Source: Saccharopolyspora erythraea NRRL 2338
Lineage (GTDB): Bacteria > Actinomycetota > Actinomycetes > Mycobacteriales > Pseudonocardiaceae
DNA: 64,000 nt
NCBI RefSeq assembly: GCF_000062885.1
Contig: NC_009142.1
Coordinates: forward strand, 6,995,584 to 7,059,583
Direction: 5' to 3'
Positions 17,900-27,663 of this stretch are shown piece by piece. A model generated the notes under the pieces. That model was not told the origin of the DNA and did no database searches. It was given only the letters and a program-made list of their open reading frames with translations. Made by a program: the position numbers and the translations under genes. The first letter of the stretch is position 1, and each line of letters starts with the position of its first letter.

Positions 17900-18303
17900 T
17901 CCGTGATGGTGGGCGGCGCGGTCAGGAACGGCCGCACCTCCAACCACTCGTGGATCGGCTTCCCGCCCGCCCCCGGGGCGGCCGACAGCTCCCCGGCCAG
18001 CTCGACGGCGCGCTCGTAGCTGTCGACGTCGATGATCATCCAGCCGGCGATGAGATCCTTGGTCTCGGCGAACGGGCCGTCGGTGACCGGCGGGCGACCC
18101 TCACCGTCGTACCGGACCCACGCCCCCTCGGGCGCGAGCGCCTGACCGTCGACGAACTCGCCGGTCCCCTCGAGCCGGGCCGCGAAGTCGCGCATGTACT
18201 GCATGTGCGCAGAGACCTCCTCCGGCGACCACTGGTCCATCGGCACGTCGTTCACCGCAGCCGGAGCGCCGCGGTAGTGCTTGAGAAGCAGGTACTTGGC
18301 CAT
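17896..18303 (-). CDS. YCII/DGPF-domain protein, partner of the ECF42 sigma factor
   Basis: A 135-residue cytosolic protein of the YCII-related (DGPF) family. The name-giving motif appears in PPVTDGPFAETKDLIAGWMI near residue 90. YCII proteins have a ferredoxin-like fold with conserved His/Asp; no enzymatic activity is established for this branch. It is cotranscribed and translationally coupled with the ECF42 sigma factor (4-base overlap), a pairing that recurs in many bacteria and implies joint function in a stress or antibiotic response. ATG at 18303 follows GAGGAGAACC on the coding strand, a good ribosome site. Confidence 0.92.
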   Translation of the reverse strand: MAKYLLLKHYRGAPAAVNDVPMDQWSPEEVSAHMQYMRDFAARLEGTGEFVDGQALAPEGAWVRYDGEGRPPVTDGPFAETKDLIAGWMIIDVDSYERAVELAGELSAAPGAGGKPIHEWLEVRPFLTAPPTITE

Positions 18304-18800
18304 CGTGGTTCTCCTCGGTGCTGGTGCGACCCATTCTGGGCGCGTTCACCCCGGGGACGGAGCCGGACACGGGTTCTCGACATCGGCGGTCGGGATTTTT
18401 TGGGGATTTTTTGGGGCCGGGGGCGGGGGTGGGTGGCGGCTTGGGCTGACGGGGCGCCTTGGGAGCGGGGGCGCGGGGGGCTTTCGACGCACCCGCCCTG
18501 GCCTTGCGGGGCACCTTCGGCGCGGGGGCGCGAGGGCTTCGAGGTGGTCACCTTGGCCTTGCGGCTTGCTGAAGGGGCGGGGGCGCGGGGGGCTTTCGAC
18601 GCACCCGCCCTGGCCTTGCGGGGCACCTTCGACGCGGGGGCGCGCAAGTTTTCGACGCACCCACCCTGGCCCTGCGGCTTGCGCTGGGAACGGGGTCTCT
18701 GGGGCGCTCGCCGCCCCCAGCATCCCCCGGCAGGTCTCCGGGATGAGCGGGTTTTCGAGGCATCCTGCGGTGGGGCGGGTGGCGGTAGTGGTGTTGCGTG
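18304..18800. repeat. repeat-rich spacer, copy A of a dispersed repeat module
   Basis: A 68-bp segment at 18465-18532 recurs at 18577-18644 with one mismatch (offset 112), and diverged parts recur at about 18645-18685. The last part, 18698-18780, begins TCTGGGGCGCTCGCCGCCCC and includes CCCCCGGCAGGTCTCCGGG; it is nearly identical to 60721-60800 downstream of the CDF transporter. Both short motifs are inverted repeats (GGGGCG/CGCCCC and CCCGG/CCGGG), so transcripts could form two hairpins after the glucosidase stop. The upstream part must also hold the YCII promoter. Confidence 0.8.
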
Positions 18801-20432
<1,632 letters not shown>

Positions 20433-20450
20433 GAGCTCCTCTTGTCCTCG

Positions 20451-21485
20451 CTACTCGTTCCCGCCGACGAGCCGCGACGCGGCTCGCGGGCCTGCGGTGG
20501 AGCCGCGGACCAGCAGGTTCGTGGCCAGCTCCACGTGCGGCACCGCCGCCGGGTCCGCGACGGCCTCGACGGCCAGCCGCGCGGCGACGGCACCCATCTC
20601 CGAGACCGGCTGGGCGACGGTGCTCAGGTCCAGCAACTCGGCCATGTCGTGATTGTCGAAGCCGAGCACCGACATCACCTCCGGAACCGCCAGACCGCTG
20701 CGCTGGAGCACCCGCAGCACACCCATCGCCACGTCGTCGGACTCGGCGAAGATCGCGGTGGGCGGCTCGGCCCGCGACAGCAGCTCACCGGCCGCGAGCG
20801 CCCCGCCGCGGGGCCCGGACTCCCCCACCAGCACCTGCGGCCGCACGCCCGCCTCGGCCATGGCCTCGCGGTAGCCGTTGACCCGCTCCGCCGAGCTCCA
20901 CTCGAAGCCGGTGCTGTCGGCCGACTGCACGAAGGCGATCGAGGTGTGCCCGAGGTTGAGCAGGTGCCGGGTGGCCGACCTGGCCGCGGCGGCGTTGTCG
21001 ATGAAGACGCTGGCGCGCTCCGGTATCCGCTGGCTGACGAAGACGACGGGCACCCCGACCTCGTCGAGCACGGCGATCTCGCGCTCGTCGAGGTCCAGCG
21101 ACAGCGCGATGACCGCGTCGACGTTGCGCCGCAACGGCAGCTCGCCCAGGTACTCCTCCACGCCCCGCATGTCGCCGACCTGGTAGACGAGCATGTCCAG
21201 GTCCGCCTGCCGCAGACGCGTCCCGATACCCGCCAGCGCCACCCCGAAGAACCACGGCTGCAGGAACGGCACCAGCACCGCGACCCGCCCCGTCGCACCG
21301 GTCACGAGCCCTGACGCGTTGCGCGACACCACGTAGGAGAGCTCCGCGGCGGCTCGCTGCACCCGCTCCCGCACCTCCGGCGCGACGCCGGGTGCTCCGC
21401 GCAGCGCGCGCGACACCGTGGACAGGGAGACTCCCGCCCGGTCGGCGACATCGCTCATCCGGGAGTGCGGACTGGCAGCGGCCAT
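20451..21485 (-). CDS. LacI family transcriptional regulator of the alpha-glucoside locus
   Basis: A 344-residue repressor. The N-terminal HTH reads MSDVADRAGVSLSTVSRALR (residues 10-29), followed by a hinge helix segment and a periplasmic-binding-like sugar domain (VAVLVPFLQPWFFGVALAGI, ending VLGFDNHDMAELLDL). It is divergent from the sugar ABC operon and precedes the glucosidase gene by 18 bp, so it probably controls both units and responds to an alpha-glucoside. ATG at 21485 or the ATG at 21458 could be the start; both keep the HTH. Confidence 0.93.
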   Translation of the reverse strand: MAAASPHSRMSDVADRAGVSLSTVSRALRGAPGVAPEVRERVQRAAAELSYVVSRNASGLVTGATGRVAVLVPFLQPWFFGVALAGIGTRLRQADLDMLVYQVGDMRGVEEYLGELPLRRNVDAVIALSLDLDEREIAVLDEVGVPVVFVSQRIPERASVFIDNAAAARSATRHLLNLGHTSIAFVQSADSTGFEWSSAERVNGYREAMAEAGVRPQVLVGESGPRGGALAAGELLSRAEPPTAIFAESDDVAMGVLRVLQRSGLAVPEVMSVLGFDNHDMAELLDLSTVAQPVSEMGAVAARLAVEAVADPAAVPHVELATNLLVRGSTAGPRAASRLVGGNE

Positions 21486-21602
21486 GCCTGAACGCTAGCG
21501 ACCGGCAGGTGGTTATGGCAACGCTGCCATTCGGCTTCCATAACGAAACAGCAGGTGGATCTGGCAGTTTTCCGCCCGCTGTTGACTCTTCGGGGGAACC
21601 GG

Positions 21603-21616
21603 TGCAAGCGTTTTCG
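21603..21616. promoter_or_regulatory. candidate LacI-type operator
   Basis: TGCAAGCGTTTTCG resembles LacI-family sites, which share a central CG and A/T arms (AAnCGnTT). It lies 33 bases before the ATG of the sugar-binding protein. A second partial palindrome, TGGCA-ACGC-TGCCA (about 21517-21530), lies nearer the lacI gene. Neither is a perfect match. Confidence 0.4.
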
Positions 21617-21648
21617 TCCACTGCACGGAGTCGTCGAGGAGGCCGCCC

Positions 21649-22968
21649 ATGCAGCTGTCACGCCGATCCCTGCTCGCCGGCGCGGCCGGTCTCGCGGTCG
21701 CCGGGTGCGGCCGGGCCGAGACCGACCCGCTGGCGGGCAAGAGCGCCGAACCGCCCACCCGTCCGGTCACCATCGAATGGCTCAGCCAGAAGCTCAAGTC
21801 CAACGACGGCTCGGACCTGCGCCAGGTCCTCGTGGACGCCTTCCGGGCCGCGCACCCCAACATCACCGTCCGGATCGCGCAGGCGCCGCCGACCACCGAC
21901 GTGCAGCGCGCCACCCTGACCACCCAGATCGCCAGCGGCGCACCGCGCCCCGACGTCTACCTGGGCGACTGCGTCTGGCCGGCCCAGTTCGCCCACAACT
22001 CGCTGGCCACACCGCTGGACACGCTGGTGGAACCCGGCTTCTGGGACGACTTCGCCGAACCGGTGGTGACGTCGCTGACCTACGAGGACCGGCGCTGGGC
22101 GTTCCCGCTGTACCTGTCGGAGTCCTTCCTCTACTACCGGGCGGACCTGCTGGCCAAGCACGGCATCGCGGTGCCCCGCACGTGGGAGGAGCTCACCCGG
22201 GCCGCACGCGCCCTGACCGCCACCGGCGACGTCCGCTACGGCCTGAGCTGGCAGGCGGCCCCGTCCGAGACCCTGACCTGCAACGTCGCCGAGTTCGTCG
22301 CCGACGCCGGCGGCGAGCTGGTGGCTCCGGACTACAGCCGCGCGACGCTGGACTCCGCGGCGGGCAGGCGGGCGCTGGGGTTCGTCGAGGAGCTGGTCGG
22401 CACCGGTGTCTCACCGCGGTCGGTCGCGACGTTCAGCGAGCAGGAGTCGCTCACCACCTTCACCGGCGGGCAGGCGGCGTTCCTGCGCAACTGGGCGTAC
22501 GCGTGGGGAACCGCGCAGGACCCCTCCGACTCGCAGGTGAGCGGGCGTATCGGCGCGACCTTCCGGCCGACTTTCGACGGCGCGACGCGCTCGCGGGTGT
22601 CCACAGTGGGCGGATGGCACAACTTCGTCAACCCGCACACCGAACAGCTCGGGGCCGCGGTCGCGTTCGCCAGGTGGATGTCCGGTGTGGACGCGCAGCT
22701 CATCCTCGGCATGCGCAGCACCCAGCTCCCCGCGTCGCTCACCGCGGTCAACGACCCACGCATCCGCCAGAACGACAACCCGGTGCTGCGGATGGTCCCG
22801 GAAGTCGACCTCGCGCCCCGGCCGACCCGCACGCCGTACTACCCGCAGGTCAGCGAGGCCGTCTACAGCAACATCAACCCGGTCGTCGCCGGTTCCTCCG
22901 ACCCCGGCGCCGTGCTGGCCAAGGTCTCCTCGGAGATCGACTTCGCGCTGAGCGGGGTGGTCCTTTGA
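21649..22968 (+). CDS. sugar ABC transporter substrate-binding lipoprotein
   Basis: A 439-residue extracellular binding protein of the family-1 (MalE-like) solute-binding type. The N-terminus MQLSRRSLLAGAAGLAVAGC has a twin-arginine motif (SRRSLL) and a lipobox (AVAGC), so it is likely exported folded and lipid-anchored. Family features include RPDVYLGDCVWPAQFA, YYRADLLAKHGI, PRTWEELTRAARAL and a GGQAAFLRNWAYAW segment. Together with two permeases and the glucosidase it should take up a maltose/trehalose/sucrose-like sugar. It starts the operon, with the LacI gene divergent. Confidence 0.92.
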   Translation: MQLSRRSLLAGAAGLAVAGCGRAETDPLAGKSAEPPTRPVTIEWLSQKLKSNDGSDLRQVLVDAFRAAHPNITVRIAQAPPTTDVQRATLTTQIASGAPRPDVYLGDCVWPAQFAHNSLATPLDTLVEPGFWDDFAEPVVTSLTYEDRRWAFPLYLSESFLYYRADLLAKHGIAVPRTWEELTRAARALTATGDVRYGLSWQAAPSETLTCNVAEFVADAGGELVAPDYSRATLDSAAGRRALGFVEELVGTGVSPRSVATFSEQESLTTFTGGQAAFLRNWAYAWGTAQDPSDSQVSGRIGATFRPTFDGATRSRVSTVGGWHNFVNPHTEQLGAAVAFARWMSGVDAQLILGMRSTQLPASLTAVNDPRIRQNDNPVLRMVPEVDLAPRPTRTPYYPQVSEAVYSNINPVVAGSSDPGAVLAKVSSEIDFALSGVVL

Positions 22969-22973
22969 ACGCC

Positions 22974-23852
22974 ATGCGCGCCCGCCTGGGCTGGCTCTAC
23001 ACCGCACCGGCGCTGATCGTGGTGGTCGCGGTGACGATCTTCCCGATCCTGTTCTCCGTCGTCCTCAGCTTCACCCGGGTCCGCGTCACCTACGGCGGGT
23101 TCCGGGTCGAGGAGCTGACGCTGGACAACTACGTGGCGCTGTTCCAGTCGTCGGAGTGGCACTACGCCGTGCTGTTCACGTTCTTCTACACGGTCGTCAC
23201 CGTCACCATCGAGCTGGTGCTGGGCGTGCTGGCCGCACTGGTGCTGGAACGGCTCGGCGCGGCGCGCGGGTGGGTGCTGGCGCTGCTGCTCATCCCGTGG
23301 TCGATGATCACGGTGATCTCCGCGCAGCTCTGGGCCTTCATCTACAACTCCACCTACGGGGTGGCGACGTGGCTGCTGGAGGCGCTGTTCGGCACGGCGC
23401 CGATCATCCTCGGCACCCCGGTCCCGGCGATCACCGGCATGATGGTCGCCGACATCTGGAAGACCACGCCGTTCGTCACGATCATCGTGCTGGCCGGTCT
23501 GGTGATGCTCTCCCGCGAGGTCTACGAGTCCGCCGAGATCGACGGCGCGAACGCGTGGACGACGTTCTGGCGGGTCACGCTGCCGCAGCTGAAGTCGACG
23601 CTGGCGGTCGCGGTGCTGTTCCGCATCCTGCAGGCGTTCGGGGTGTTCGACCTGCCGTTCGTGCTCACCACCGGCGGGCCGGGGACCGCGACGCAGTCGC
23701 TGGCGATCCTCGGCTACAAGACCCTGTTCCAGGACCTGCACATCGGGCCGGGAGCGGCGATCGCCACCAGCACCGGGTTGCTGGTGATCGGCGGCTGCCT
23801 GCTGTTCCTCAAGGCGTTCCGCGCCCAGGTCGGCAAGGAGGACCTCGCATGA
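22974..23852 (+). CDS. sugar ABC transporter permease (MalF type)
   Basis: A 292-residue inner-membrane permease with six helices, beginning MRARLGWLYTAPALIVVV. The EAA loop for the ATPase reads YESAEIDGANAWTTFWRVTL, near residue 190. A TTG at 22965 overlaps the previous stop and has a closer ribosome site (GGGGTGG, four bases), so translation may start there and add three residues; ATG at 22974 is the conservative choice. It forms the transmembrane pore with the next gene. Confidence 0.92.
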   Translation: MRARLGWLYTAPALIVVVAVTIFPILFSVVLSFTRVRVTYGGFRVEELTLDNYVALFQSSEWHYAVLFTFFYTVVTVTIELVLGVLAALVLERLGAARGWVLALLLIPWSMITVISAQLWAFIYNSTYGVATWLLEALFGTAPIILGTPVPAITGMMVADIWKTTPFVTIIVLAGLVMLSREVYESAEIDGANAWTTFWRVTLPQLKSTLAVAVLFRILQAFGVFDLPFVLTTGGPGTATQSLAILGYKTLFQDLHIGPGAAIATSTGLLVIGGCLLFLKAFRAQVGKEDLA

Positions 23853-24688
23853 CGCGCAGACGCGGCGCACGCCGCATCTTCAACCTGGTCAACCTCGGCG
23901 CGCTGGTGCTCGTCGTGGCCACCGCGGCACCGCTGTACTGGATGGTGGTCAACTCGCTGAAGGGCGGCGCCGAGCTGGGCGCCACCCCGCCGACGCCGTG
24001 GCCGTCGGACCCGACCGTGGACAACTACGTCCAGGCGTTCGCCGGCAACGGCTTCGGCGGCTACCTGGTCAACAGCCTCGTCGTCAGCGTCGTGTCGACC
24101 GTGGTCGTGGTGTCGCTGGCGACCTTCGCCGGCTACGCGCTGGCCAGGCTGCCCATGCGCGGCAGACGGCCGTTGATGATCGCGCTGCTGATGATCTCGG
24201 TGTTCCCCGCCATCGCCGTGGTCACCCCGCTGTACCTGGTGGAACGCCAGCTCGGGCTGCTCAACTCGCACCTCGGGCTGATCATCCCCTACGTCGCGTT
24301 CAACCTGCCCCTGGCGATCTGGATCATGCGCAACTACATGCTCGGCGTGCCCACCGCGCTGGAGGACGCCGCCACGGTCGACGGCGCGAGTCCTACCCGC
24401 ACGGTGCTGCAGATCGTCGTACCGGTGGTGCGGCCGGGGATCCTCACCGCGGCGATCTTCACCTTCACCGCCACCTGGACCGAGTTCCTGATGGCGCTGA
24501 CGTTCAACTCGCAGAACGACTACCGCACCATCCCGGTCGGCATCTCGCTGTTCGGCAGCTCCTTCGAGGTGCCGCACGGCACCATCTTCGCCGCCGCGGT
24601 CTCGGCGACCGCGCCGATCGCGATCCTGGTGCTGGTCTTCCGCCGCTCCGTCGTCTCCGGCCTCGCCAGCGGCGCGGTGAAGGGCTGA
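23849..24688 (+). CDS. sugar ABC transporter permease (MalG type)
   Basis: A 279-residue permease with six helices and the EAA loop LEDAATVDGASPTRTVLQIV. ATG at 23849 overlaps the stop of the preceding permease (ATGA), and AAGGAGG lies upstream. MalG-type features are the long periplasmic segment with PTVDNYVQAF and the final FRRSVVSGLASGAVKG. No ATPase gene is found in the operon; in Actinobacteria a shared MsiK-type ATPase encoded elsewhere normally energises such systems. Confidence 0.93.
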   Translation: MTRRRGARRIFNLVNLGALVLVVATAAPLYWMVVNSLKGGAELGATPPTPWPSDPTVDNYVQAFAGNGFGGYLVNSLVVSVVSTVVVVSLATFAGYALARLPMRGRRPLMIALLMISVFPAIAVVTPLYLVERQLGLLNSHLGLIIPYVAFNLPLAIWIMRNYMLGVPTALEDAATVDGASPTRTVLQIVVPVVRPGILTAAIFTFTATWTEFLMALTFNSQNDYRTIPVGISLFGSSFEVPHGTIFAAAVSATAPIAILVLVFRRSVVSGLASGAVKG

Positions 24689-24742
24689 CGGAGGGCACGC
24701 GCCGTGTGCGTCGCCGCGGAGGGCCCCAGGCAGGATGGCCCC

Positions 24743-25303
24743 ATGCAGACCACGAACAGCCGCGAGGTTTACGCGAACGCCTGGATGACGGTGCGGGAGG
24801 ACTCCGTCCGCCGCGGCGACGGCTCGGCCGGCATCTACGGCGTGATCGACAAGCCCGACTACTCGCTGGTCATCGCGCTCGACGGGGACCGGGTGCAGCT
24901 CGTCGAGCAGTTCCGCTACCCGCTGGGCATGCGGCGCTGGGAGTTCCCGCAGGGCACCGCACCGGACCGGGTCGATGTCGAGCCCACCGAGCTGGCCGCG
25001 CGCGAGCTGCGCGAGGAGACCGGCCTGCGGGCGGCCGAGCTGCTGGAGCTGGGCGTGCTCGACGTGGCGGCCGGGATGTCCAGCCAGCGCGGACGGGTCT
25101 TCCTGGCCACCGGCATCAGCGAGGGCGAGCACGAACGCGAGCAGGAGGAGCAGGACATGCGCTCGGCATGGTTCACCCGCGCCGAGTTCGAGCGCATGAT
25201 CACCAGCGGCGAGGTCACCGACGCCCAGTCGATCGCCGCCTACAGCCTCCTGCTGCTGCACGAGCGGGGCGTGGCCGCGCCCGCGCCCGCCCCGGGCGAC
25301 TGA
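24743..25303 (+). CDS. NUDIX hydrolase (ADP-ribose pyrophosphatase-like)
   Basis: A 186-residue NUDIX protein. The NUDIX box runs from about residue 70 to 95 and reads FPQGTAP..., ending ELAARELREETGL; REL-REE-TGL carries the metal-binding glutamates. The preceding part, VIALDGDRVQLVEQFRYPLG, is typical of ADP-ribose/NDP-sugar pyrophosphatases. I take ATG at 24743, which has AGGATGG six bases upstream, instead of a start 39 bases earlier. It follows the sugar permease by 54 bp and may be read from the same transcript, but a functional link is not shown. Confidence 0.88.
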   Translation: MQTTNSREVYANAWMTVREDSVRRGDGSAGIYGVIDKPDYSLVIALDGDRVQLVEQFRYPLGMRRWEFPQGTAPDRVDVEPTELAARELREETGLRAAELLELGVLDVAAGMSSQRGRVFLATGISEGEHEREQEEQDMRSAWFTRAEFERMITSGEVTDAQSIAAYSLLLLHERGVAAPAPAPGD

Positions 25304-25383
25304 GCAGCCGGAGGCCGCGCGGGCAGGGTGACCCGCACGCCGAGGGCAGCCGCGGCGCTTCCGAGCGCACGCTCGCCGCGCCG

Positions 25384-25434
25384 CGGCAGCCGTCGGCCCG
25401 CAGCGGCACGGCGCGCCGACGGCCCGGCTGCCGG
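25384..25434. terminator. long GC-rich hairpin between convergent genes
   Basis: GGCAGCCGTCGGC (from 25385) can pair with GCCGACGG and CTGCC (up to 25432), with five extra bases bulged. It lies between the NUDIX gene (plus) and ehuA (minus, stop at 25439), so a bidirectional terminator is likely. No T-run follows. Confidence 0.5.
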
Positions 25435-25438
25435 GCGC

Positions 25439-26257
25439 TCAGGCTTCGTCGATGACCGAGCGCAGGAAGCTGCGGGTCCGCTCGTGCTCGGGTGACTCGA
25501 ACAGCTCCGCGGGCGCCTTCGCCTCGATGATCTTGCCGCCGTCGAACATCAGCACCTTGTCCGAGACGTCCCTGGCGAACTTCATCGCGTGCGTCACGAC
25601 GAGCATGGTGATGTCACTGGTGCGGGCGACGTCGCGCAACACGTCGAGCACCTCGGCGGCCAGCTCCGGGTCGAGCGCGGAGGTGATCTCGTCCAGCAGC
25701 AGGACGTCGGGGTCCATCGCCAGCGCCCGCGCGATGGCCACCCGCTGCTGCTGGCCACCGGAGAGCTGTGACGGGTAGGAGTCGAGCTTCTCGCCCAGCC
25801 CCACCATGTCCAGCAGCTCCCGGCCCCGCTGCTCGGCCTGCTCCCTGGACCGGCCGAGCACGTGGATCGGCGCCTCGGTGACGTTGCGCAGCACCCGCAT
25901 GTTCGGGAACAGGTTGTACTGCTGGAAGACCATCGTGATGCGGCCGCGGACGCGGCGGACGTGCGCCTCGCTCGCGGGTACGAGTCCGCCGTCGCGCTGC
26001 TCGTGGAACAGGTACTCCCCGCCGACCGCGATCGTGCCGGAGTCCGGCCGGGTCAGCGTCATCAGCATCCGCAGGATGGTTGTCTTGCCCGAACCGCTCG
26101 GACCGATGAGCGTCACGCGCTGGCCCTCACCGACCGAGAACGACAGGTCGTCGAGCACCACGTTGTCGCCGAACCGCTTGCTGATCTCGTCGAACCGGAT
26201 GAACTCGGCCCGCGGGCCGGTCGTCGTCGGCTCGGGCGAGCTGGTCGATTGCGTCAT
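25439..26257 (-). CDS. ehuA: ectoine/hydroxyectoine ABC transporter ATPase EhuA
   Basis: A 272-residue polar amino acid type ABC ATPase. Walker A is GPSGSGKT (about residue 52), the Q-loop VFQQYNLFPNM, the signature LSGGQQQRVAIARAL, Walker B VLLLDEITSALD, and the switch His is in VVTHAMKFARD. It is the last gene of ehuBCDA, 27 bp after ehuD, and energises uptake of compatible solutes. The assignment to ectoine uptake rests on the binding protein and gene order; a general glutamine-type import cannot be excluded from this subunit alone. Confidence 0.88.
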   Translation of the reverse strand: MTQSTSSPEPTTTGPRAEFIRFDEISKRFGDNVVLDDLSFSVGEGQRVTLIGPSGSGKTTILRMLMTLTRPDSGTIAVGGEYLFHEQRDGGLVPASEAHVRRVRGRITMVFQQYNLFPNMRVLRNVTEAPIHVLGRSREQAEQRGRELLDMVGLGEKLDSYPSQLSGGQQQRVAIARALAMDPDVLLLDEITSALDPELAAEVLDVLRDVARTSDITMLVVTHAMKFARDVSDKVLMFDGGKIIEAKAPAELFESPEHERTRSFLRSVIDEA

Positions 26258-26284
26258 GGTCTCCTCCCGGTCCCGGCGCGGTGC

Positions 26285-26947
26285 TCACACCGCCCGCACT
26301 TCGCCGAACCGCCGCTCCGCCAACCGGCCCAGGTAGGACATGACCAGCGTGACGGCGAGGTAGAGCAACCCGGCCAGGGTGATCGCCTCGAACGGGCGGA
26401 AGGTGTCCGCCGTGACCTCCCTCGCCACGGTGAAGGGCTCCAGGACGGTGATCGCCACCAGTTGCGGCACGTCCTTGAACAGGGCGATCAGGTAGTTGCC
26501 CAGCGCCGGGATGGAACGCGGGATCGCCTGCGGCAGGATGACGTCGGTCCACACCCGGCGGGTCGGCAGGTTCAGGGCGGTCGCCGCCTCCCACTGCCCC
26601 GCGGGCACCCCGTCGATACCCGCGCGGTACACCTCGGCGACGTAGGTCGCGTAGTGCAGCCCCAGACCGACCACCCCGGTCAGCAGCGGCGACATCTGGA
26701 TCCCGACCTCGGGCAGCACGAAGAACAGGAAGAAGAGCTGCACGATCAGCGGGGTGCTGCGGACGAACTCCACGACCAGGCCGACCGGCACGCTGATCCA
26801 GAGCACGCGGCTGCGGCGCAGCAGCGCGATGACCAGCCCGAGCACCAGCGCGAGCAGGTAGCCGAGCACCGCGGCCTGGATGGCCGTCCACAGCGCGCCG
26901 AGCAGCATCGGGAAGATCTCGGCCGCGTAGTCCCAGTCCCACTTCAC
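26285..26947 (-). CDS. ehuD: ectoine/hydroxyectoine ABC transporter permease EhuD
   Basis: A 220-residue permease of the His/Glu/Gln/Arg/opine family with four to five helices, starting VKWDWDYAAEIFPMLLGALW, a beginning characteristic of EhuD. The coupling loop reads RAGIDGVPAGQWEAATALNL with the usual Gly. GTG at 26947 overlaps the ehuC stop (GTGA) and is preferred over an upstream in-frame start inside ehuC. It forms the translocation pore together with EhuC. Confidence 0.9.
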   Translation of the reverse strand: MKWDWDYAAEIFPMLLGALWTAIQAAVLGYLLALVLGLVIALLRRSRVLWISVPVGLVVEFVRSTPLIVQLFFLFFVLPEVGIQMSPLLTGVVGLGLHYATYVAEVYRAGIDGVPAGQWEAATALNLPTRRVWTDVILPQAIPRSIPALGNYLIALFKDVPQLVAITVLEPFTVAREVTADTFRPFEAITLAGLLYLAVTLVMSYLGRLAERRFGEVRAV

Positions 26948-27651
26948 GGTTTCGCCCCCGCTCCCGCCTGCCGCCACATCCTGGTGAAGAGGCCGGGTTC
27001 AGGCCGTCGTCCGACCGAGGCCGCCGCGCGGAACTCCACGATCCGCATCAGCCCGACGAACACCAGCGCGATCAGCCCGTAGCCGATGAGCAGCCCGCCG
27101 AAGGTCGCCGCCGACGCCTGCGTGCCGTTGCGCACCAGCTGGCCCTGCAACGTCAGCTCCGGGATCGACACCACCGACACGACCGCCGACGCCTTCAGCA
27201 GCTCGATGAGGTTGTTGGTGAACGGCGGCACCATCGCCACGAACGCCTGCGGCAGCACCACCCGCCGCATCCGCTGCCAGCCGGTCATGTTCAGCGCGGT
27301 GGCGGCCTCGACCTGCGCCTGCGGCACCGCCCTGATAGCGCCGCGCACCACCTCCGCGCCGTAGGCGCCGATGTTGAGCGAAAGCGCCAGGATGCCCGCC
27401 CACAGCGGCTCCAGCTGCCAGCCCAGCGAAGGCAGCGCGTAGACGAACCAGAACGCGAGGACGATGACAGCCGCGCCGCGGAAGAACTCGATGTAGACGA
27501 AGCCGATCCCGCGCAGCACCCTGGACCTCGCCCCGCGCGCCAGTCCGGCCGCGAACGCGAAGACCAGGCCGAGGGCCGCCCCGCCCAGGGTCAGGTAGAT
27601 CGTGTAGAGCGCTCCCTCGAGGAGCCTGCCGATCAGAGCCGCGGACAGCAT
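26944..27651 (-). CDS. ehuC: ectoine/hydroxyectoine ABC transporter permease EhuC
   Basis: A 235-residue permease with about five hydrophobic helices. It begins MLSAALIGRLLEGALYTIYL, and the coupling loop is VRGAIRAVPQAQVEAATALN, in the His/Glu/Gln permease family. YIEFFRGAAVIVLAFWFVYA in the second helix region is typical of EhuC-like sequences. It starts 12 bp after ehuB and is translationally coupled to ehuD. Confidence 0.9.
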   Translation of the reverse strand: MLSAALIGRLLEGALYTIYLTLGGAALGLVFAFAAGLARGARSRVLRGIGFVYIEFFRGAAVIVLAFWFVYALPSLGWQLEPLWAGILALSLNIGAYGAEVVRGAIRAVPQAQVEAATALNMTGWQRMRRVVLPQAFVAMVPPFTNNLIELLKASAVVSVVSIPELTLQGQLVRNGTQASAATFGGLLIGYGLIALVFVGLMRIVEFRAAASVGRRPEPGLFTRMWRQAGAGAKP

Positions 27652-27663
27652 CGCCTCCCCCTC

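Noticed and set aside
18465-18644. Possible CRISPR array
   Set aside because: Only two long direct copies, no regular spacers, no palindromic short repeat and no cas genes.
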